Below the pieces are notes generated by a model, which ran no database searches, had not been told where the DNA came from, and was given only the letters and a program-made list of their open reading frames with translations. Source: Didymodactylos carnosus (Eukaryota > Rotifera > Eurotatoria > Philodinida > Philodinidae). From it: a DNA stretch of 64,000 nucleotides. Within the stretch, counting starts at the first letter, position 1, and each line of letters starts with the position of its first letter. Positions 51,803 through 64,000 of the stretch are shown here, piece after piece. The translations under genes and the position numbers were made by a program. The stretch spans positions 1-64,000 of the forward strand of contig CAJNOQ010000080.1 in the NCBI GenBank assembly GCA_905250885.1, read 5' to 3'.

Positions 51803-54269
51803 ATGCCGCTTATTCCAAGAAACTTTGGTCACTATCCGATTCAATTTACGTCACCACCATCCAACGGCTACCACCACGGTTATGCAAACTATGGTTATCA
51901 GGGGATGGGCCTATCTCAACGTCAATATAACTATCAGATGACATCTCCTCAATTTGCTCGTCCATATCAAAAGAATTCCGGTTACCAGTATGGTTATGGT
52001 CCGTATTATGGTGGCGGAACTCAAAACATGATACAGCCTTATAAAAAGCCGGGAATAGGGGCACAATTTCTTATGCTTCTAAACGGTATAGAACAACAGC
52101 TTCAGTACGAATCTTATATGAGAAATTTACGCGCCTATGAGAATAATCAACGAAAATTTTATAGAAGACAACAGCAATATTTCCCACCGACAATTCATCG
52201 GCCATCTCATCCACCGATAATACCTCCACCATTATATACAAACAACAACAGGTCCATTGTTGCTGAATATGAACGAGAAATTAGATATGAACCTTTTCCA
52301 ATTTTTATCACAAAACCTAATTTGCACTCTGGGCATAATATAGGTGGTCCGAAATATATTTTTGTTCCCATTTCATATCCCCCTTTTCAATCTTCAATGG
52401 GACCATTAGTAAGTGCTTAAAGTCTTTCAAAACTGTATACTAGAATCGAGTTATGTTCCTTGTTTTCAGAGCATGCCACCATTTCTATTCGATCGAATGG
52501 TGCAACCTCTTTGCTCCTTACCTCTTCCACCGCCATTACCTCCCATTTCTAACTTACCATTATCACCAATGGTACAACAAATGGTAATGCAACGCTATTC
52601 AAATCCAGTTGCTGTTTATCCGTTTGCATCAATGATGCAAAATCCATACCTTATGAGTAATCAGCAACAAATGGTAATGCCACCTTATCATTCTAATCAA
52701 TTTAATAGAGGTTTTATTCCCCCTCCACCACAGCCAATGATTGCGCAACAAGCGTGTATGATGAATCCACAACAGTACATGTTGCCCAGGATCCCGATAA
52801 TACCAATGGCGCCAGCTCAACAGCAACAACAAATTGCATCTACTCCATGTCTCGCTGCTCCACAACAACAACAACAACAGCAGATAATGCTACCTATTAG
52901 TCAACCGCAGCAATTTGCATCAAGTTCAATATCACAGCCCATGTTTTTTCAACAACAAATGGCCGCATCAACTGTTCAATCACAACAGTTAGTATCAAAT
53001 ACCTTAGCACAGCCTATATTACCTGCTTTACTACCACAACAACAAGTGATGATGCAACCCCAATCACAAATAGTATCCAATTCTTTAGTGCAGCCCGCGT
53101 ACTCTCAGCAGCAACCCATTTCATGTTTACTACAACCACCTTATGGTAACTCGAATATGTGTCGAGCATGTGTTCCTATGCCGCCATCTTTGAGTATACC
53201 CGTTACAGGCAATTGTTGGATTCAACATTGTTCATGTTGTTATTATGTTCCGAGTGAAATCGGAAATGAAAGACGAAGTGGAAGAGTTACACCCTTACTT
53301 CGACAATCGACAGTATCTCCGTTTTTACCGAACACATATCAACATCAGCAACAATCCGAACCACCTGTTCTAGTTCGACCATGGTTGCGCAAAACTCCAC
53401 CTCTTCCTCCAGGAGCTATACTTCTATCCGATGAATTTGTTGATAATCCAAAAAGTCAGCGCAAATATCGCGTAGGATCTTGGGACCTCCAACAATGGAG
53501 TCAAAAAGCGGGAAAAGACAAAGGATCAGCGACCAGTAACGGAAGTATCGATCCTGTTACGGCTTCTGGAAGAAATAATCAAGAGCAAGCGCCATCAATT
53601 CAACGAACGATTGTTAAAAATATCATATTTAAACACAAAATACAAGAACCAAGTGAATTAAGCAATGCATCAGCTACAGCGGCAATAAGTAGCGACTCTA
53701 CTGAATATAAAAATACTGAATTTTTTCCTACACGACATCGATCTACCACTGTCCATTATCAAAATAGTAATATTTCTGCTCCACGCTCAATTCGATATCA
53801 TAGTCGATCCAAATCAAGAAAGCATGTTAATAAGGACGTGTTTTATACGTCCACTAGCATGAAACCCTCGACACTACATTTTAATTACTATCCACCGGCC
53901 GTTCAATCTGTTGTTCATACCAGTAACAAATATAGTAAATCATCGAGCGAAGATTCGAGCCAAATTCAACGAGCATCCAGAAACTATAATCGTCATTTTA
54001 TTTCGACTAAACATTTAGACAACAATAGTATGACCCTAGATTCCTTAGATAGTGAAGAAGAAAAAAGTGTTCCTCTGATGATTAATGACATGCCCAAGAA
54101 GAAGATAATTGTCATTCGAGAATATATAAACGGTTCTCCGTCGACAATTAGTACTGCTTCATCTAATTCTTTGTTTAGTATAGTTGATACAAACTTAGCA
54201 GAGAATGGACGACTAAGCACGACATCTGCTGTATCAGAAGAAGCTGAACATAACTCAGATTCATTCTAA
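51803..54269 (+). CDS. Large Pro/Gln-rich disordered protein, unknown function
   Basis: Two exons (51803-52408 and 52470-54269) join in frame through a 61-bp intron (GTAAGT, TTTTCAG) to 801 residues. Residues 1-200 are Tyr/Gly/Gln/Pro-rich (YGYGPYYGGG) with one helical stretch (QFLMLLNGIEQQLQYESYMRNL). The middle (about 200-440) is low-complexity Pro/Gln/Met with repeated MVMQRY, QQQQQ and SQP units and a small Cys-containing patch (IQHCSCCYYVP). After that come a compact stretch, WLRKTPPLPPGAILLSDEFV, a basic Ser/Arg-rich zone with many phospho-type SRSKSR sites, and an acidic Ser-rich tail. No signal peptide, membrane helix or known domain was seen. I do not recognise it; an RNA-binding or condensate-type scaffold is one guess from composition only. 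Confidence 0.8.
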
Positions 54270-55213
54270 TTCAAGAAATTAAAAGAGATATTTATGTAAA
54301 TATAGAAGGTGGAAAGTATTTAGAATAAGATGTGTAGATTAATAGTAAATTGGGAAAGACAGAATAACAAAAAGTTGAAATCTTCACTGATGTATTAGCC
54401 ATTTCAAAATAGATTTTTGAATTTTATTCTTCTAAACAACGATGTATGAGATTCTGCATGGTTGATAACCCCTATTTACAATAGCTGTCATAATTATCAC
54501 ATGTGAAAGAATCGAAAATTTAGTCATGCATCAGAGACCGGCAATCGACTTTCGCAAAGACCTGTGAGGTACACCATCTTTGGGTGGTAATCTGAGCTTT
54601 TTCTTCCGATATATTTACATACCTCGACCTCGATTATTAAAGGAAGAAAATCGCATGTCTGAAGCTCATTTCTATTAAAAATTATACAAAATTTCGTAGG
54701 ATCCATTCGATTTTGCAATGGATAGTAGTACGATATTAACATAATCGCTTCTCACAGTTTGATAAGGAGATTTGCGAGGCAAAAATCAATTCCTGTCTAC
54801 GTTATATTACTTCGTTTAAAACATAATACCATTTTATCCACGTCTTTGTCTATTGTAATTAGCACAATGTTCTCGACGAATGTTGAAGTATAAATGTATT
54901 TCGATATATATTCAGCGAAACGTACAGCAAATATTTAAAATTTTGTACATTTTGTGAGGTTTGAAAGCAAACCACTCACAGGATCGTGTAAGTTGTTGAT
55001 AAAAAATGCAAACTTTTTTCAACCTAGAAGAGTTCTGTTTCGTAGAAAGAAAAATAAAATAAAATTTAAAAAATAAATAGACAATAAAAATAAAATCGCT
55101 TCAAAAAATATAAATTATTTTATGTTAACTTTTAACAAGAGAAGAGACGAAAAAAATTAAATTTTTCCGATCACAATGTTGTTTACTGCAGTTGTCTTCG
55201 CGTTTTCCCGTTT
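54270..55213. other. Convergent 3' flanks
   Basis: Space between the stop codons of the P/Q-rich gene (+) and CIMIP2C (-); presumably two 3' untranslated regions. No other feature was seen. Confidence 0.5.
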
Positions 55214-56602
55214 TTAGCATATATAATCGACGGTTGGCACACTGCTGGCTGCTCTAGGCTGAATCGGAACGTTTAATGATGGTGTTGAACCACCAAAGGC
55301 AGCAGCTGAACCTAAATTTCTACCAGTTCGACCAAATAATGTAAAGTCACTATGCTTGGCGACTTCCTTAACTGGAGGAAAATTTTTTTCCACTGGAATA
55401 TTAACATTGGATGTGTGACGAAGTAACATTGAGTAACTGTTAAAAAAGAGAGAGAAAAGACGAACAAGGAACAAGTACTTTCTGGTGAAAAAAAAAAAAA
55501 GTTTCTACTTACTATGGTAAATGAGCTTCATACATTTTATCATTTGAAACAGGTAATGGAGAAAAATGTTCGACTAGAGTGTTCAAGTGTAGAAAAAATT
55601 ATTAAAGAAACTAGAAAACATGACAATTTAAGAAAAACGACTGATAGTAATCATATATCGTTTGTGTCTGATCAACTTTTAATAAAGAAATTCTCACCAG
55701 GTTTTAGTGTTCCACTTCTATCCGTGTAAGCATCACGATGATGTTGCGAAAGCTTGAACAAAAAAATAAAAATATATCATTTCAAGTAAATGAATTTGTA
55801 TTGAACCATGACAATGAATCGATCTGTCAAACTTACGTGATGAAACTTTCGAATTTCATTAGTGCGGTCATAGTTCTGATTATTTAAGGTGTATTTTGGA
55901 ATGTAGAGATAACGATCTCTTGATCGACGTCGATCACTTATAACTAATTCAGGTTGATGTGTATATGGTGTAGGAAAATATCCACCTAAAATACATAAAC
56001 TTATTTGTTCTTTTTGTATCAAATTATCTACTTCCACATACCTCTTGCATATAAACTTTTTGATGAATTGAGTGCTTCACTCCTACAACGATAGATAAAC
56101 GAGTGGCAAATAAAAGTAGCTCAACTTTTATGAAAACATGCTCCCTTTATTTATAACATTTGTGAATTTAGGATATCAAATACACCCTCTAGTGTTTTCT
56201 TGAAGAAAACAGCTCACTACTATAGCCACACGAAAATATACTCATATTGTGCTTTCTATACGTATTTTTACCTCCAAAAAGAAAAACTATAACGTTGAAA
56301 TACTTCAAAATAACAGCAGATGAATTCATTACCGGTAATCCTGAAAATATTTTGCCGTCGAATTACCAAATGTTTCGCCATATTGCAAATTTACCTACAA
56401 TGCGAACACGAACAACAGAAGATAAAAATTTATAAAAAAATTTTTACTCACAGTTGGAACATGACCTCGATATCTGAAGAAAAAAAAGAGTTACTCTATC
56501 GACATATAGAGAAAAATACTATTGCGCTCACCCTGGCATCAACGATGGAGGATAATAAGTTGAATTGTATGTCGTTACTAAAGTTCCAGCAGCACGCGAC
56601 AT
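55214..56602 (-). CDS. CIMIP2C: CIMIP2C (FAM166C / C2orf70), ciliary microtubule inner protein
   Basis: Eight small exons (56532-56602, 56452-56473, 56333-56394, 56042-56082, 55837-55985, 55698-55752, 55513-55573, 55214-55436) join in frame to 227 residues; the human protein has about 200. The N-terminus MSRAAGTLVTTYNSTYYPPS then LMPGYRGHVPTV matches human C2orf70 closely, as do YGETFGNSTAKYFQDYRSEA and YARGGYFPTPY. The family decorates the inside of axonemal doublet microtubules, so the product probably acts in motile cilia, which rotifers use in the corona and protonephridia. The C-terminal 70 or so residues (NLGSAAAFGGST region) diverge from the human form. Every junction keeps frame, so the many tiny exons are well supported. 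Confidence 0.88.
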
Positions 56603-56769
56603 TCTTTCAGTTGTGATCGAATATAAACTGTTATCTGAGAAAAAACACTAAGATCTAGACAAATCAATTAAGATTCTAAGCAAGGATTTCTTGATGACTT
56701 TAAAAGATATAAAACTGTTATGCCACTCAAAAACTTGCATAAATAACTCTTATATGACCTCAGAGTCTA

Positions 56770-57179
56770 CAGAGTGTCCCAAAAAAAAACTTATCCCTCT
56801 GTATTTATTGGCTTTCTTGTGTACAGATATAATTGACCTTTTCACCATCACCTTAGTCGAGTAGAGCAAAGATTTCTGGACAAAATAAGACGCCTCCGAG
56901 CTCTCGAAGAACCTTTCTCATGAAAAAGCATTCAGTTTACGGAAGGTCCTAAGAGCGTATCTTTCTTGTTTTCCCGTTGATTTTGCTGATTTTGGTGGTA
57001 TGAGACATTTCGTAAATTGACTGCTGTTTTATGAGGAAAGCTCTTAGAGAGCTCGGAGACGTCTCATTTTGTTCAGAAATCTTTGCTCTATTCGACCAAA
57101 CTAGTGGTAAAAATATCAATTATATTAGTACACAAGAAAGCCAATAAATACAGAGGGGTAAGTTTTTTGGGTCACCATG
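56770..57179. mobile_element. Mariner-type MITE
   Basis: A 410-bp element lies between TA dinucleotides (56768-56769 and 57180-57181). Its ends are CAGAGTGTCCCAAAAAA on the left and CATGGTGACCCAAAAAA read in from the right, the classic mariner terminal pattern. Complementarity continues well inside (CCTCTGTATTTATTGGCTTT; GAGCAAAGATTTCTG; CTCCGAGCTCTC). No transposase frame is present. The arms differ by scattered substitutions, so it is older than the 41.1-kb foldback. Confidence 0.85.
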
Positions 57180-57181
57180 TA

Positions 57182-57459
57182 TTCTAGTAAACAAAACAAA
57201 TAGATAAAAAAGTTGAAGAATTAAAGTAAATTTCTCACCCGTATTCGTAAAAATGCAAAAGTCTAAGTTAGTATAGAAATCGAAAACAAAGTCATTTACT
57301 TTTTCAACCTTTACAGCATGCCGAGCTTACTAATTAATCAACTTAGTTGTAATGGGATTTCAGAGACCTTTTATCTACTTTAAACGTTATTCACAGATTG
57401 TATTGCCGACTTATGTATTTATTATTACAGGTTATAATTCCTCAAATCTACAATTGCAG
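57182..57459. other. Intergenic DNA
   Basis: No feature was recognised. Confidence 0.4.
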
Positions 57460-57569
57460 CCACTTTGAAAGTATGCAAGAAGAGTTGTGAAGTGATGCCT
57501 CCACATCGTCCGTTTGATGCAGAACGACACGAGTTGACTTGTTATGATTGGTCTCAGCTGCGCAAGTAA
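57460..57569 (+). CDS. Possible isolated terminal exon
   Basis: After an acceptor-like ATTGCAG, one frame reads 35 residues (KVCKKSCEVMPPHRPFDAER and onward) to a TAA, followed by a poly(A)-signal-like AATAAA context. The residues look protein-like, but no upstream exon was found and the family is not recognised. It may be the tail of a decayed gene, or chance. Confidence 0.2.
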
Positions 57570-58479
57570 TCATCGTCGAACAGTAAAACAAAATAAAAAT
57601 TTATTCTGTTCTATTAATTCATACGACACGATGGAAGCGTGGAACTGTGTCAAACATTAATAAAAGTTCTGCAACAGTACTTCTGTGCCTTCGTGTATTC
57701 CTTTGCGGCTATCTATATTTAAGAGAGAAACAAGCAGTATGTCTTGTTTCTTCCACTTTTTCTTTGAAACATTCACTTGCAATTATAAAAGAACTCTACA
57801 TTTTGACTTAAGTCAGACTTAAGTTTTTTTGTGATACGACCCCCTGATGTCGAAATAAATAGATTACAACTGTATTCTGGTACAGAAGTGTGCGAGTCCA
57901 GATTCGACTTTTTTTAGGAACCATATATGGAGATTTTGTGTTTCGAGTTCGATTGAATCACATTTTGAGCATAAATGAACATGAACTGATTCTTTTCTTT
58001 GCCTCGATGTCCAGTTTTTTGAATTCATATATGAGATATACTTGCATGTGTGCACCCAATTCTCTATACGGATGATTGATTATTCCATATCAATATTTTG
58101 ATGTGTCGTGAAGGAGTAATTTTTATGAAAAATATTGTCCGTTAATGTGACGGAAGTATAAAATAGAGGTACATCAGTCGAAAAAAAACTGAAAAGCTGT
58201 GGACGATCATATAAAAAGAGAGATTAGTTAATGATAAATTGTTTCGTGAAGTATGAGCCTAATGAATAAGTAATATGTCCTGTATTCGAATCTCAGTTCT
58301 ATATCATTACAAGAGAATGCATGTCAATGGAATATGGATGAGTTCACTAGAAATCATTGTCTTCTTTTGTTTTATTATAACTCCACTACTGAAAGATCGT
58401 TGATCTCATAGAAAGTCTTTTATTTTAAATGTTTATGATAAAATTAAATGCAATTGGAATCATTTGTTTACTATGTCAT
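57570..58479. other. Intergenic DNA
   Basis: No supported gene. A short tRNA-Arg-like A box and B box pair at 58253-58300 was judged too incomplete to call. Confidence 0.4.
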
Positions 58480-59450
58480 TTTATAAACAGCTTTTGTTTG
58501 ACCCAGCAAAGTTATTATATATAATGATTGTTTTACTCTTGATGGAAGTAGTCATTAATATTTTGATCATTAAAACGACAAAATGTGTGTTTTGTTTGTT
58601 AATAAAAGTAGTTTATTAAAGTTATGTATTTGTTTAGATACAACTGGTACCTATGATTATTTTAAACTAGGTGGAGATACAGGATCACTAGTGTTAGTTA
58701 TCAGTTTGTTTCTATGTATTATGAAGGCTTTTTTAGCTTATTGTTGTTTCACTTTACGTTTTCAGATATCCAGCTGGTTTTGTTTATTTTTACTTGTTAT
58801 TCTATTACATAACCAATTTTGACAAAAATGTACGTTTGGCACAATGCGTATTTGCTGTCATCTACATGTTTATGATGATAATGATATTTATGATTTACTA
58901 AAGAAATATAAAAGTCAATTGTATGTGTTCAACAAAATCTGAAATTTTAAAATACGATTTTTTGGTTCCTCCATATGCGTACTATGGATGTGTTTAACAT
59001 CTTATCGTATTCATTCAATATTTGTGTTGAGATTATTCAATGATCCAATTGCAATGACTTTATTTTACGTGTCAGTTGTTTTCTTTCAAAAAAGGCAATG
59101 CCTAATTGGGTGTCTCTTCTACAGGTATCAGATTCGTCATTGATTCATAAGTGCCATATTCTTGTATTTCTTCTGGTGTGGTTGTCTCAATTAAAATGAA
59201 TACTTTGCTAATGGCCCTGGTCTTTTTGTTATTCTTCTGTTGTCTGTTGGATTACAAAATACAATCAAATATATTGCATGCTGTGCCTTATTACAAGTTA
59301 GGTTTTTCTTTCTTGCTGTTTTTTTGTTACTAGTCCTCATTTATTCTCTATATCTGGAAAGTTCGATTGGTATTATTTTGTTTGTTATAATCAATGGCTT
59401 GTCATATTTTTTGTCACTGATTATTAATTTATTCTCTGAATTTCAGATAC
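58480..59450 (+). pseudogene. ALG3: Decayed ALG3 (dolichyl-P-Man alpha-1,3-mannosyltransferase) gene
   Basis: Stretches in all three forward frames match ALG3 in order: KQLLFDPAKLLYIMIVLLLM and INILII (N-terminal helix), GTYDYFKLGGDTGSL (family GDTGPL), YPAGFVYFYLLFYY, NVRLAQCVFAVIYM, VPPYAYY, SYRIHSIFVLRLFNDPIAM, VSIKMNTLLMA, and LSVGLQNTIKYIACCALLQV. ALG3 adds the first alpha-1,3 mannose to Man5GlcNAc2-PP-dolichol in the ER lumen. The intron before YPAGF still has usable sites. However, the YTEIDW block is missing, the conserved Pro of GDTGPL is Ser, and several frameshifts and in-frame stops lie after about 58.88 kb. The C-terminal third is no longer recognisable. The gene is therefore dead as read, unless assembly errors explain the breaks. 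Confidence 0.82.
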
Positions 59451-60513
59451 TTAAAGAATGTGAATAACTTTTAAATGATTACAAACAACATACGTTATCA
59501 AATGATTGTATCCTTTCTTCTTATGAAATACGTTATTGTGAGTATGAGTTGAAGATTTTTCAGTAACTTGTATGTATTTTGTAGTTGAAAAAAAGCAATT
59601 TTATTTTGAACTTCTTTTTCTTAACAAACGGTATGATCAGACATTACAACGGTTCTATTTTATTCAAATTTTATTGATATTTGTTTTTGTCGTTTGTTTC
59701 CCATGTTTCGATGCTTAATTACATCCTCTAGAGCTGGATATATGAAAAATACAAACTATTCCACATTAGAAAAACAAATCCTCAAAGAAACGCAAAATAT
59801 TTTTCTCTTTTGGAAAAATGAAATAGACTTCCAATATATAAGACACAAAGAACTTGTTCACATATTCCTAGGATTTTTCCATTCAACGATGTGAACTTTT
59901 TGTTTGCTAAAGGATAAACAAACCACATTATCGATGTTATAAAAATTCGAAAGAGAAGACTTTGAGCTATCACACTATGCACTAAACCGTTATTTTTGAC
60001 ACTGAAGAGAAGAGATCACAAGAAGTTTATTTTTATTTTTTCTATTTAGACTTCTAGTTTTGGGCGTAAATGAGCGGTGTTGGAACACTTATCCATCAAC
60101 AAGTTTAAGTAGTTTTTGTTCACATTTATGTCATTTTTATTTAATAGCGAAATTAATATTAACATTCAAAATAGATCAGAATGATGTTAATAACAGAAAG
60201 CTTAAAATAACCTAGTTGTCTTTTTGGTCAGATACTGTTTTTTGTTATATTTATTGACATTTTTACAAATATTAGACGTAGTCATCTATGTAATTTTAAT
60301 TTTTAAGTTAGAAAAGGAAGTTAGATTTAAGTAAACTCAATTTTCTGTATTATCTGGTGAGAAAACGAGCGATATAAAATTAGTAACAGTACGTTCAATC
60401 TTCGAATAAAACGTTTTATTAATTGGATAATTTTAGATATTAAAGTTACTCTGTTTGATTTATTTTTTTTTCCAATTTTAATGTCCATATCCTGTGATTT
60501 ATTTTCTTAAAGA
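59451..60513. other. Intergenic DNA between ALG3 relic and LRR gene
   Basis: May include the unrecognisable C-terminal end of the ALG3 relic. An open frame at 59.69-59.89 kb has no motif. The promoter of the LRR gene should lie near 60.4 kb. Confidence 0.45.
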
Positions 60514-61436
60514 ATGAACAGTACGACGCTTGAATTAAGTATTCGTCAAGTAATTACTCAAAATGACACTTCATTAAATTTGTCCAATCGTTTGTTAAGA
60601 GCAGTTCCATCTTTGCTGAGTGATTGTGTATCATTACGTAATTTGTATTTGAACAATAATGATTTAATTGTACCACCCAATGAAATTTCATCATTAATAA
60701 ATCTTGAAACATTATCATTAGAATCAAATTCTCTTACATTATTACCAAATTGTTTATGGAATTTGACGTCACTTATTCGATTAAATCTCAGTCAAAATCC
60801 TTTAGGATGTATATCAAATAAATTATCAAATTTAATTAATTTACGTGAATTATGGCTATCAAATTGTTCGCTATACGATTTACCATGTGAAATTGGAAAA
60901 TTAATAAAATTACAAAAACTTTGTTTGAAATGTAATCATATACGTCAATTACCCGATCAAATTGGTCAACTAAGACTATTAAAATGGTTAAGTATTGAAG
61001 ATAATGAATTGAAAGATCTACCAGATAGTTTTCAAGATTTATTGTCATTGTCGTATTTGAATATGAATGGAAATCGTTTGATAAACATTCCATTAATTAT
61101 TGGAAAATTAAAATCATTAGATGTATTGTGTTTACAGCGAAACGCTATTGCTGAAGTAAATGATGAAACATTATTAACATTATCTAGTACAACAAAAGTT
61201 GATCTTCGTGAAAATCCATTAATTCAAAAGCCTTGCCATTGGAAGGTATTGAAGAGAGATTATTCTTACGTTTAGTAGTATTCACTTTTGTTGATATATT
61301 GTAGGGTTTAGAATTTATACTAATCGGTTCATGTACCAATCATTTGATGGAAAAAGATAACGATAATGATAATGTGTTAGACAATTCTAGTCAAAACGAT
61401 GAGGATAACTTTGAAGTTTGTCAATCAGATGAATGA
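60514..61436 (+). CDS. Leucine-rich-repeat protein
   Basis: Two exons (60514-61245 and 61305-61436) join in frame through a 59-bp intron to 287 residues. From about residue 18 to 235 there are nine or so 23-residue repeats of the plant/SHOC2-like type (LRNLYLNNNDLIVPPNEI, LETLSLESNSLTLLPNCL, LLKWLSIEDNELKDLPDSF). There is no signal peptide or membrane helix, so it is probably a cytoplasmic LRR adaptor. The C-terminal 44 residues include an acidic Asp/Asn-rich tail. LRR scaffolds such as SHOC2, LRRC39 or LRRC58 share this fold, but the repeats alone do not decide the orthologue. Confidence 0.85.
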
Positions 61437-64000
61437 TCTCTTTATCTTTGAGAATCTGTGATTATGTATTTGCAAATGCAGTTGTTTTCAACGGTTACAG
61501 CAGAATATATGACAAACTGACTATTTTCTATTTATCTCGCATCACTTGTACTTGATCTTTTTTGTCGTTCAATTCACTATCATGTCTTGAGTGGTTTAAA
61601 TCTAAGAGTGGAAAATTATACAAATAATATTGAGGCACTTCAAAATGTCCAACTTCAAAACGTATCTTTCAATGAATTGAAGTTTTTTTCACATACAGAT
61701 AAATGCAATAAGCTTTATTAGAGTGATATTGTCAAGTTTTTTAGTTCGTCTTGTATATAGACGTGAATTAGATCAAGTTTTATGACAGAAAGGATGACTG
61801 AACTTTTTGATTTTGCATATAACAAATATGTTATTTCTTTTCAACATGAAAACAAAACACTAACAACAAACAGGCCTTGTTTTGGAAGAATTAATACAGT
61901 TTTATGTATTGATACGAGGATGTTGTCCAAAAATGATAACTCTTAGTACAACTAGTGAAAGAATACCTGACCAGACATTGGAATAGAAGCTGCAAAACCA
62001 TTCTTATAGTAGGAGAATTGCCTATTTTTGGAGATTCTCAGTATGATTCGTGTAACCGTCTACTTTTACATTTAAATTACTCAAGACATTGTAAAAAATG
62101 AATGGTAAGTTTAACAAAAAACAATCGGTTCAAAGAACGCAAGATATACAGAATGTATTGAGATTGTCATTCATTCTGTTGTACCCATTATTTTTTATTG
62201 TTTTTGCACTAGTCCATTTTCGACACTACTTTTTTTAGAAATAATTTTCATAAAATAAAAAATCCTTTTGATAAATTTTTTCCAACATCTACTTTACCTT
62301 CAGGATAAACTTACGTAAGATCCGTTATGTAGACAGATTTTCTGTTAGATTGTATAAGAAGTACTCAGTGTCGAAATGACATTCGTAGTATTTCCTTTAC
62401 AACCTTTTTTACCTTAGAACTTTGCAACTATAAGGTAAAAATAGCTGTATTTCTAAAAGATGTGCTTAAAAAGCGTATTGAAGTTGTTTTTTTTTACAAA
62501 AGTGAATAGCTACAAAAAAAGAACTATTGGGAAGCTTTAATATTATCAACTATCTCACTAAAAAAACGTTTTTTCAGGTTTCATTCCTTTGTTTGTTGAG
62601 ATATTGAAAAATTTTAACTAACCATTCATAAACAACTCTGTCTTATACCTAGAATTAGAATTTTTTTTCACAGTCCAACTGTCTACATGAGATTCTTTTA
62701 TCCGTCTGCCCAAAATCATCATTTTCAAACAGCAGTTCCTCACCATTGTATAAAATCATCATAACTGATTCAAAATCGAAGATTTTCAACTCCAGCTTTA
62801 TTATTCATGCGGAACGCATTACTGTGTTTATTTTTAAATAGAAACAACGTGTCAGTTATATGTAGTTCCGAGAAGTCCAATAACTTCTTTTATTTCAATA
62901 GACCAAGTGAAAAAATTAAATTTTCTTTGTTTTATGAAGAATTTTAATAAAGTTATTGTTTGTACTATGAAATTAGGCGTTAAGAAACTCCAATATAAAC
63001 GAGGAGATAGAGTATACTCGACAGTGTCAGAAAATTCACCTTGAAATAGTTTGATCCAGGATATTCGGTAGTTTTCTTATGTAATATATATTGTAATTAG
63101 AATGTAAATGGAAGTTACCCTATTGTATTTTTTAATTCTGTCGTTACGGCCAATTTCAAGGAAAAGGCATATTATTAATTCTTTAAAATAATTATAAAAA
63201 CACAGGTGTTCAACACGGAAGTAATCCTTCGTTTATATAAAAATGTTTTCTAAACGGGGTAATTCAATGAACCGTGACGTTTTGATACTTATAATATTCG
63301 ATTTCTAAATCAAAATTATATTTCATGGACAAATATTCTATTCAAACTTTCTGCTTAATGGTGTGCAAAAAACCCTACGTTCACAGTTTTTAAAAAAATT
63401 TTATGACCTTGACATAGTGGAGTTGGAGTGTACGTTCATGTATTGCTGTTAAACGTGAAATTATGTCTACATTAATAATTTACTATTTAAGAAATATTTC
63501 TGTTAACATAAACATATAAAAAATAGTAACTTTTCCTTATTTGAGTATTTGAGAAAAATAGAAGAAAAAAAAAGAAATTATTTCGTCATTTTCACCTCTA
63601 TACTTTTTCTCTCATTATTTTAGTGGCTTCTTTAGAAAAAAACACGATAAATAAAACAAAAATCCAGTTCTTTTTTACCCGTCTCTCACACGAGTTTGAG
63701 CTATTGACTAGCAGGTTAGAAAAGTGAAAAAATTTCCCACATGAAAAAATGAATATATACCTCGGATTTTGAATGTTTTGTGAACGGAATATAAGTTTTG
63801 CATGTGATTTTTTCTGAACATTTTACTGGGTATGTAGCGCAGAATTTCTCTTTTTATGATCTCAACTCTGTAGGTGATAACATTGTGGAATTAAATGTGG
63901 ATTATATGAAGTTTTCAGTTATTTTTCAAAACTGTGCCAAGTACTGTTACTGACTTATTTTTCTATAATATTGTGCATAATCTAATACGTTTTATAGTAA
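61437..64000. other. Downstream intergenic DNA
   Basis: AT-rich DNA after the LRR gene. No open frame of note, exon with splice sites, RNA gene or terminal repeat was recognised through the end of the window. Confidence 0.5.

Noticed and set aside
58253-58300. tRNA-Arg-like A box (GCCTAATGAATAAG) and B box (TATTCGAATCTC)
   Set aside because: The spacing is about a dozen bases too short, no anticodon arm or acceptor stem forms, and no SINE body is visible.

Overview
This window is AT-rich nuclear DNA from a small invertebrate animal. Genes are split by many short introns (often 50-100 bp, GTAAGT or GTATGT donors), and the proteins are clear but diverged metazoan orthologues. A rotifer, most likely a bdelloid, fits best. 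That is an inference from base composition, tiny introns, a hammerhead-ribozyme-like motif of the kind known from bdelloid Penelope-like elements, and a decayed second copy of a conserved gene. It was not tested by any search.

Layout. 1.3-3.2 kb (+): a short cadherin-like membrane protein, convergent with CIAO1 (3.5-4.9 kb, -), the WD40 subunit of cytosolic Fe-S targeting. 7.3-11.3 kb (-): a complete ULK1/2 autophagy kinase in about 20 exons. 11.3-16.3 kb: gene-poor, with a 1-kb field of degenerate palindromic words. 16.3-18.9 kb (-): TMEM258 (oligosaccharyltransferase subunit), then mitochondrial malate dehydrogenase. 21.4-24.2 kb (+): PDIA6, divergent from MDH2. 24.2-29.5 kb: gene-poor, with a foldback MITE. 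29.5-33.5 kb (+): PPTC7 phosphatase, whose 2.4-kb intron holds an antisense two-exon membrane-protein gene and an hAT-like MITE. 36.7-39.1 kb (+): a caspase. 39.4-43.7 kb: a transposon-rich strip with palindromic MITEs, a 771-bp foldback with about 370-bp arms, and a hammerhead-like motif. 44.0-49.2 kb (-): a secreted protein with about ten chitin-binding (CBM14) domains. 51.8-54.3 kb (+): an unrecognised P/Q-rich disordered protein. 55.2-56.6 kb (-): CIMIP2C/FAM166C, a ciliary microtubule inner protein. 56.8-57.2 kb: a mariner-type MITE. 58.5-59.5 kb (+): a decayed ALG3 mannosyltransferase gene. 60.5-61.4 kb (+): a leucine-rich-repeat protein. The rest to 64 kb shows nothing clear.

Most genes are unrelated housekeeping genes, not a pathway cluster. 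TMEM258, PDIA6 and the ALG3 relic all belong to ER glycosylation or folding, but this looks coincidental. Exon boundaries were placed by hand from splice consensus, reading-frame continuity and remembered protein families. Where a summed length is given, the exons add up to a whole number of codons. No curated RNA gene, CRISPR array or operon was seen.
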